55,307 nt of DNA from assembly GCF_003236395.1 (NCBI RefSeq), contig NZ_POUD01000023.1, forward strand, positions 1 to 55,307, given 5' to 3'. The position numbers and the translations under genes were made by a program. The stretch comes from Nonomuraea aridisoli (lineage in GTDB: Bacteria > Actinomycetota > Actinomycetes > Streptosporangiales > Streptosporangiaceae). The notes beneath the pieces are model-generated. The model saw only the letters and a list, made by a program, of their open reading frames with translations, had not been told where the DNA came from and searched no databases. Positions 51,308 to 55,307 of the stretch are shown piece after piece. Every line of letters begins with the position of its first letter. Position 1 is the first letter of the stretch.

Positions 51308-51691
51308 TCAGCGGGACTTGGCCGTGGCCTTGCGGTTCGCCTTCTTGATGGCGTCGACCAGTTCCTGCTTCTTCATCTTCGAGCGGCCCTTGACGCCCAG
51401 CTTGGCGGCCACGTTCTGCAGGTGTTCCTTGCTGGCGTTGGCGTCGACGCCCTCGGCGGTCCGGCCCGACCGGTCCGTAGCACCCTTGTCCGAGGGACCC
51501 TTCTTGGACTTCGGCTCCCAGTGGTCTCCCACCTTCTCGAAGGAGTGCTTGAGCGCCGCGAAGGCCGTCATGTGGGCGCGCCGCCCCTCTCCGTACTCCT
51601 TGACGGCGGAGTCGTGCGCCTTGATCCACGTGTTCTGCGCCTTCTTCGGCGAGCGCTTGATGGTCGACGGCAGTTCTTCGACTGCTGGCAT
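51308..51691 (-). CDS. ChaB-family protein with Rho-N/SAP-like tail
   Basis: The 127-residue protein has an N-terminal ChaB domain (VEELPSTIKRSPKKAQNTWIKAHDSAVKEYG) and a C-terminal SAP/Rho-N-like domain (KEHLQNVAAKLGVKGRSKMKKQELVDAIKKA). The basic tail suggests nucleic acid binding. Such fusions are common in actinobacteria and are part of stress regulons. It follows the DUF6458 gene by 13 bases. Confidence 0.82.
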   Translation of the reverse strand: MPAVEELPSTIKRSPKKAQNTWIKAHDSAVKEYGEGRRAHMTAFAALKHSFEKVGDHWEPKSKKGPSDKGATDRSGRTAEGVDANASKEHLQNVAAKLGVKGRSKMKKQELVDAIKKANRKATAKSR

Positions 51692-51704
51692 TCCGTTTCA
51701 CCTC

Positions 51705-51986
51705 CTACAGCGGCGGTTCGTCGTAGTGCCTCCGCTCCTCGTACACGGTGGTGCGGCGCGCCTCGGGCTCCTCGTAGATCTCGTGGCGGTGCACCGGTTC
51801 GTCGATGGGGCCGACCGCCCTGCGCGTCACGCTGATCCGGTAGATGCCGAACCCGAGTCCGACCAGCCCACCGAGCATGAGGATCACGCCGACTACGTTG
51901 ATGTCGAGGCCGGCGAGGTCGAACTCGACGGCCCAGGTGAGGATCGCCCCGAGCATGATGAGGATGATGCTTCCGGCGATGGTCAT
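51705..51986 (-). CDS. DUF6458 membrane protein
   Basis: The 93-residue protein has two helices, SIILIMLGAILTWAV and VVGVILMLGGLVGLGFGIYRI, with a hydrophilic Arg/Glu/Tyr-rich tail. This matches the DUF6458 type found in actinobacteria. AAGGAGG precedes ATG 51986. It is first in a two-gene operon with ChaB; a near-match to the stress promoter (GTTT-N14-GGATAG) lies at 52017-52040. Confidence 0.8.
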   Translation of the reverse strand: MTIAGSIILIMLGAILTWAVEFDLAGLDINVVGVILMLGGLVGLGFGIYRISVTRRAVGPIDEPVHRHEIYEEPEARRTTVYEERRHYDEPPL

Positions 51987-52016
51987 CAGATTTACCTCCT
52001 TGACACGAAGGAACCC

Positions 52017-52040
52017 CTATCCACATGTCGAAAAACAAAC
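52017..52040 (-). promoter_or_regulatory. Possible SigB-like promoter GTTT-N14-GGATAG
   Basis: A weaker match to the stress consensus with GGATAG as -10, upstream of DUF6458-ChaB. It overlaps the start of the divergent kinase gene. Confidence 0.4.
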
Positions 52041-52534
52041 CAGTCGTGGTGATCGGACTGATGGGCTCCGGCAAGACGACCGCGGGCCGGCTGATCGGCG
52101 AGGCGCTCGGCCTGCCGTTAAGCGACAGCGACCCGTATCTGGTGGCCAGGCACGGAGGCACGGCCGCGCAGATCGCCGCCCGCGAGGGCGCCGAGGCGTT
52201 GCACCGGTACGAGGCCGAGCACGTGCTGCACGAGCTCGAGGGCGAGCCGAAGGTGATCGCCGCGGCGGCCAGCACGGTGGAGGATCCCCAGGTGCGCACG
52301 GCGCTGAAGCAGGCGTTCGTGGTCTGGCTGGACGCGGCCGACGAGGTGCTGGCCGAGCGGATGCGCTCCAGCGACCACCGGCCCGCCTTCGGCCCGGCGG
52401 AGATGCGGGCGCGGCGCGAGCCGTACTTCCGTGAGGTGGCGGACGCCGTCTACGACGTCGGAGAGCTCCGTCCGGAGCAGGTTCGCGACGCGGTGCTGCG
52501 GGACCTCGGTTCGCCCGCCGCCGATCAGGCGTGA
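52025..52534 (+). CDS. Shikimate kinase/gluconokinase-like P-loop kinase
   Basis: The 169-residue protein has Walker A GLMGSGKTTAGRLIGEALGL, SDSDPYLVARHGG at the place of the shikimate-binding SDxxxE, and VVWLDAADEVLAERM. It is a shikimate-kinase-like protein, but it sits away from aro genes and the SD..E motif is changed, so the substrate may be another small alcohol. Start ATG 52025. Confidence 0.7.
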   Translation: MSKNKPVVVIGLMGSGKTTAGRLIGEALGLPLSDSDPYLVARHGGTAAQIAAREGAEALHRYEAEHVLHELEGEPKVIAAAASTVEDPQVRTALKQAFVVWLDAADEVLAERMRSSDHRPAFGPAEMRARREPYFREVADAVYDVGELRPEQVRDAVLRDLGSPAADQA

Positions 52535-52547
52535 TAGACCACGGGAG

Positions 52548-53102
52548 ATGTTCGCCGACAAGCCCACGCTCTCCGGAGAGCGCGTCACCCTGGTCCCGGT
52601 CGGTCCCGAGCACGTCGAGGGCCTGGTCGAGCTGATCTCCGACCCCGAGGTGCGCAGGCTGACCGGCTCGCACGCCGGGGTCGACGCCGGCCTGGCCCGC
52701 CACTGGTACGCCACCCGCGCCGGCCACGCCGACCGCCTCGACCTCGCGATCACGGCCGGCGGCGCGTACGTCGGCGAGATCGTGCTCAACGAGGTCGACA
52801 CCGCCAACCTGTCATGCAATATGCGCATCGCCCTGATCGGCCCGCGGGTGTTCGGCAAGGGCTACGGCAGCGAGGCCATCGAGCTGGTGCTCTCCCACGC
52901 CTTCCGCACCACGCCGCTGCACCGGATCAGGCTCGGCGTCTACGCCTTCAACGACCGCGCCCGGCACGTCTACGAGAAGGCCGGCTTCGTCGCGGAAGGC
53001 GTCGAACGCGACGCCCTGCTGTGGGACGGCGCCTGGCACGACTGCGTGCTCATGGCCGTCCTGCGACCGGAGTGGCAGGCAAGATCCGGAAGGCTGGCAT
53101 AA
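52548..53102 (+). CDS. GNAT-family N-acetyltransferase
   Basis: The 184-residue protein belongs to the RimJ/RimL-like Acetyltransf_3 group: VTLVPVGPEHVEGLVELISDPEVRRLTG, RVFGKGYGSEAIELVLSHAF (CoA loop) and YAFNDRARHVYEKAGFVAEGVER. ATG 52548 lies after GGGAG. It lies 13 bases after the kinase gene, likely the same transcript. Confidence 0.84.
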   Translation: MFADKPTLSGERVTLVPVGPEHVEGLVELISDPEVRRLTGSHAGVDAGLARHWYATRAGHADRLDLAITAGGAYVGEIVLNEVDTANLSCNMRIALIGPRVFGKGYGSEAIELVLSHAFRTTPLHRIRLGVYAFNDRARHVYEKAGFVAEGVERDALLWDGAWHDCVLMAVLRPEWQARSGRLA

Positions 53103-53117
53103 TGATCATGACGCCGG

Positions 53118-53142
53118 GGTCCCCCGAGGCGCGCGGGGGACC
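53118..53142 (+). terminator. Terminator hairpin with T-run
   Basis: GGTCCCCCG and CGGGGGACC form a 9-bp stem with a seven-base loop, followed by TTTTT at 53153. It ends the acetyltransferase transcript. Confidence 0.82.
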
Positions 53143-53199
53143 TGTGGCGTCGTTTTTGCCAACCATTGGGTGGTGTCGTGCATCTAAGCTGCAGTGACG

Positions 53200-55307
53200 A
53201 TGCGCTTGGTGCCTGGTGACCCGGAAAGGCTTGGCGGCTTCTGGCTGGCCGCCAGGCTGGGCGCGGGCGGGCGCGGCGTGGTCTACGACGCCTACGACGA
53301 CGAGGGCCGCAGGTTCGCCGTCACCGTCCCGCGGGGTGAGGCGAGCGCGCAGGAGTTCTCCGGGGTGGCCTGCCGCCATTTGGCGGAGGTGGTCGCGGTC
53401 GGCGCCGACGGCGGCGTCCCGTACGTCGTCAGCGAGTTCGTCGACGGCCCCGATCTGCGGCGGGCCGTCGAGCTGCACGGCCCGTACACCGGTGACGAGC
53501 TGGTCGCGCTGGCCGGCGCGCTCGCGTCCGCGCTGGACGCGCTGCACGCGGCCGGGCTGGCGCATCGCGGGCTGAACCCGGGCAACGTGCTGCTGGCCCC
53601 CGGCGGGCCCAAGGTGATCGAGCTGGGGCTGTCCGCCGGGGAGACGGTCGGCGGGGCGTACACGTACCTGGCGCCCGAGGTGGTGACCGGGCAGGAGGCC
53701 GAGGCGGCGGCCGACGTGTTCGCGTGGGGCGCGGTGGTGTTGTTCGCGGCCACCGGGCGCGACCCGTTCGGCGGCGACAGCCTCGGCGGCGTGATGAGAC
53801 GGCTGCTCACCGCCGACCCCGACCTGAGCTGCCTGCCCGCGCCGCTGGGCGAGCTGGTCGGGCGGGCGCTGGCGAAGGACCCGGCCGAGCGGCCCGCGGC
53901 GGCCGAGCTGCTCGTCGAGGGCGCCGTCGAGCTGAGCCCGCCCGAAGGTCACGTACGCCCGCCGTCGCTGGGCGAGACGGCCGAGCGGGTCTACCTGTCG
54001 CTCACGCCCGCCCAGCAGCAGGAGGTGCCGGGGCTGCTGCTGCGCCTGCTCGACGGCGACAGCCCCCACGACGAGGGCGACGTGCTGGCCCCGCTCATGG
54101 AGGCCGGCCTCGTCGTCCGCCGCAGCGTGCGCGTGCCGCCCGCCGAGACCGCCGTCGGCAAGCTGGTGGCCGTCAGCGACGACCGGGTGGCCCCCGCCAG
54201 CGCCGCGCTCTACCGGGCCTGGCCGCGGCTGCGCGGCTGGGTCGCCGAGGAGCGCGACGGTCTGCCGGTGCACCGCCGCATCCGCGAGGCGGCCCGCCAC
54301 TGGTCGGAGCACCGCCGCGGGCGCGGCCACCTGCTGCGCGGCGCCGAGCTCGACACGGCGCTCGGCTGGGCCGCGACCAAGCGCCGCCACCTGCGGCTCA
54401 ACCAGCTCGAACGCGACTTCATCGCCGACAGCGTGGCGCTGTCCAAGCAGCGCAGGAAGCTGCTGGCGCCGTCGATGGCGACGATGGGGGCGCTGCTGGC
54501 GGCGGCGGTGACGATGTCCGTGGTGTCGGTGCACGGGCAGGACGACCTGCGCGTACGCGTCATCGAGGCCGACGCCCGGGCCGTGGCGGCCAGGGCGGAG
54601 TCGTTGCGCACGTCCGATCCCAGGACCGCGATGCGGCTGAGCGTGGCCGCGTGGCGGATGTCGCCGGTGCCGGAGGCGCGGGCGGCGCTGCAGGCCTCGC
54701 TCGTGCAGCCGGAGCTGGCCGTCTTCACCGCCCCCGGGGCCGAGCAGGGGGCGCGCCACGTGCTCCGCGGCGACGAGCTGGTCAGGTGGGACACCGGCGG
54801 GGTCACCGTGTGGGACGTCGTCGGCGGGCGGCGGCTGGCGTCGTACCCGCTGCCGGCGGGCAGCGCGGCGCTGAGCGGCGACGGGCGGTTCGCCGAGGGC
54901 GCGGACGGACGGCCGTTCGAGGTGGCCACCGGGCGGGCGCCCGCCGAGACGGCGGTCTTCGCGATCGGGCGGGGCAACCGGACCAGGGTGTACCGGGGCA
55001 CGCGCGTGTTGTTCGACGTGGCCGACCGGAAGGTGGCGATCTCGCCCGGCGGGTCCAGGGTGGCGTTGTCGAGGCTGGACGGCGGGGTCGAGCTGTGGGA
55101 GGTCGCGCCGCGGCGGGCCCGGCTCGGGGCCGTGAAGGTCGAGCCGCTCACGGGCGCCGACGCCGCCGCGCCGGCCGTGGCGTTCAGCCCGTCGGGCACC
55201 ACGCTCGCCGTGGCCGGCCGCGACGGGGTGACGCTCGTCGAGACGGGCGCCGTACGCGGCGTGACGCCCCCGACGAAGCGCCCCCACCCGGTCACCGCCA
55301 CCCGCAG
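53200..55307 (+). CDS. Pseudokinase-STAND-like-WD40 membrane protein, partial
   Basis: ATG 53200 opens a frame of at least 702 residues that is cut by the window end. Residues 10-240 have the protein kinase fold: GAGGRGVVYDA (21-31), LAPE (157-160), DVFAWGA and R231. The catalytic positions are lost: the VAIK Lys is Thr42, HRD is HRG (122-124) with Asn for Lys126, and DFG is ELG (141-143). Residues about 265-415 resemble the conserved linker of STAND WD40 proteins (LTPAQQQEVPGLLLRLL, LNQLERDFIADS). A membrane helix follows near 423-445, then WD40-like repeats (VTVWDVVGGRRLASYPL). It may sense a ligand outside and scaffold partners inside. GTG 53194 is an alternative start. Confidence 0.75.
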   Translation, partial: MRLVPGDPERLGGFWLAARLGAGGRGVVYDAYDDEGRRFAVTVPRGEASAQEFSGVACRHLAEVVAVGADGGVPYVVSEFVDGPDLRRAVELHGPYTGDELVALAGALASALDALHAAGLAHRGLNPGNVLLAPGGPKVIELGLSAGETVGGAYTYLAPEVVTGQEAEAAADVFAWGAVVLFAATGRDPFGGDSLGGVMRRLLTADPDLSCLPAPLGELVGRALAKDPAERPAAAELLVEGAVELSPPEGHVRPPSLGETAERVYLSLTPAQQQEVPGLLLRLLDGDSPHDEGDVLAPLMEAGLVVRRSVRVPPAETAVGKLVAVSDDRVAPASAALYRAWPRLRGWVAEERDGLPVHRRIREAARHWSEHRRGRGHLLRGAELDTALGWAATKRRHLRLNQLERDFIADSVALSKQRRKLLAPSMATMGALLAAAVTMSVVSVHGQDDLRVRVIEADARAVAARAESLRTSDPRTAMRLSVAAWRMSPVPEARAALQASLVQPELAVFTAPGAEQGARHVLRGDELVRWDTGGVTVWDVVGGRRLASYPLPAGSAALSGDGRFAEGADGRPFEVATGRAPAETAVFAIGRGNRTRVYRGTRVLFDVADRKVAISPGGSRVALSRLDGGVELWEVAPRRARLGAVKVEPLTGADAAAPAVAFSPSGTTLAVAGRDGVTLVETGAVRGVTPPTKRPHPVTATR

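Noticed and set aside
53103..53199. A -35/-10 pair TTGCCA/TAAGCT for the pseudokinase gene
   Set aside because: The spacing is 23 bases, too long for a normal promoter; only the TAAGCT may be used.

Overview
The window is high-GC DNA (roughly 70 %) with many GTG starts, tight GTGA/ATGA start-stop overlaps, an ANTAR-PAS-PP2C phosphatase, an F420-type LLM oxidoreductase, SecA2, YbaB/WXG100-like genes and GGGTA-type stress promoters. This points to a filamentous actinobacterium, most likely of the Streptosporangiales (Nonomuraea-like); the genus is inference only. The first 19 bases match the Nextera transposon end with one mismatch, so the left edge is a draft-contig end and is not genomic. Both terminal genes are cut by the window.

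Layout. 0-4 kb: a cut MFS transporter, a decayed WD40 fragment, and unlinked small enzymes (methyltransferase, VOC, NmrA-like reductase, HAD phosphatase, RidA remnant). 4-6.5 kb: a secreted acidic-linker protein, a YbaB protein and two WXG100-like proteins, resembling a type VII secretion accessory locus. 6.5-10 kb: a frameshifted DUF4132 gene with a small partner, then a DUF433/DUF5615 toxin-antitoxin pair. 10.2-12.6 kb: a secreted polysaccharide deacetylase with two NodB domains.

12.7-22.2 kb is a sugar-uptake locus. A ROK kinase and a ROK repressor diverge around a palindromic operator. They are followed by a chain of CUT2 ABC transporter genes (lipoprotein, double ATPase, a coupled 47-codon Pro/Arg-repeat ORF, two permeases), a Gfo/Idh/MocA dehydrogenase and a CehA/McbA-type metallohydrolase. 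The last gene is cut off by a 150-bp remnant of an IS481-family element.

22-32 kb: a secreted PGQP-repeat protein, a membrane protein whose frame runs antisense into tRNA-Lys(CTT), a MoxR/VWA pair, a NERD protein, and a TetR regulator with three acyl-CoA dehydrogenases. The TetR promoter and the dehydrogenase promoter share a 17-bp operator motif. 32-39 kb: acetyltransferase, VOC proteins, a TetR/monooxygenase pair with three operators spaced exactly 22 bp apart, a DMT transporter, PRC-barrel and acyltransferase genes, and an EamA transporter preceded by what looks like a leaderless attenuator peptide. 39-41 kb: SecA2.

36.9-52 kb holds scattered stress-type genes (PRC-barrel, DUF1360, LLM oxidoreductase, small membrane proteins, BON, topoisomerase IB, transketolase, DUF6458-ChaB). 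Ten promoter-like sites of the form GNNT-N14/15-GGRYA precede them, several back to back, which suggests one SigB-like regulon. The window ends in a pseudokinase fused to a STAND-like linker, a membrane segment and WD40-like sequence.
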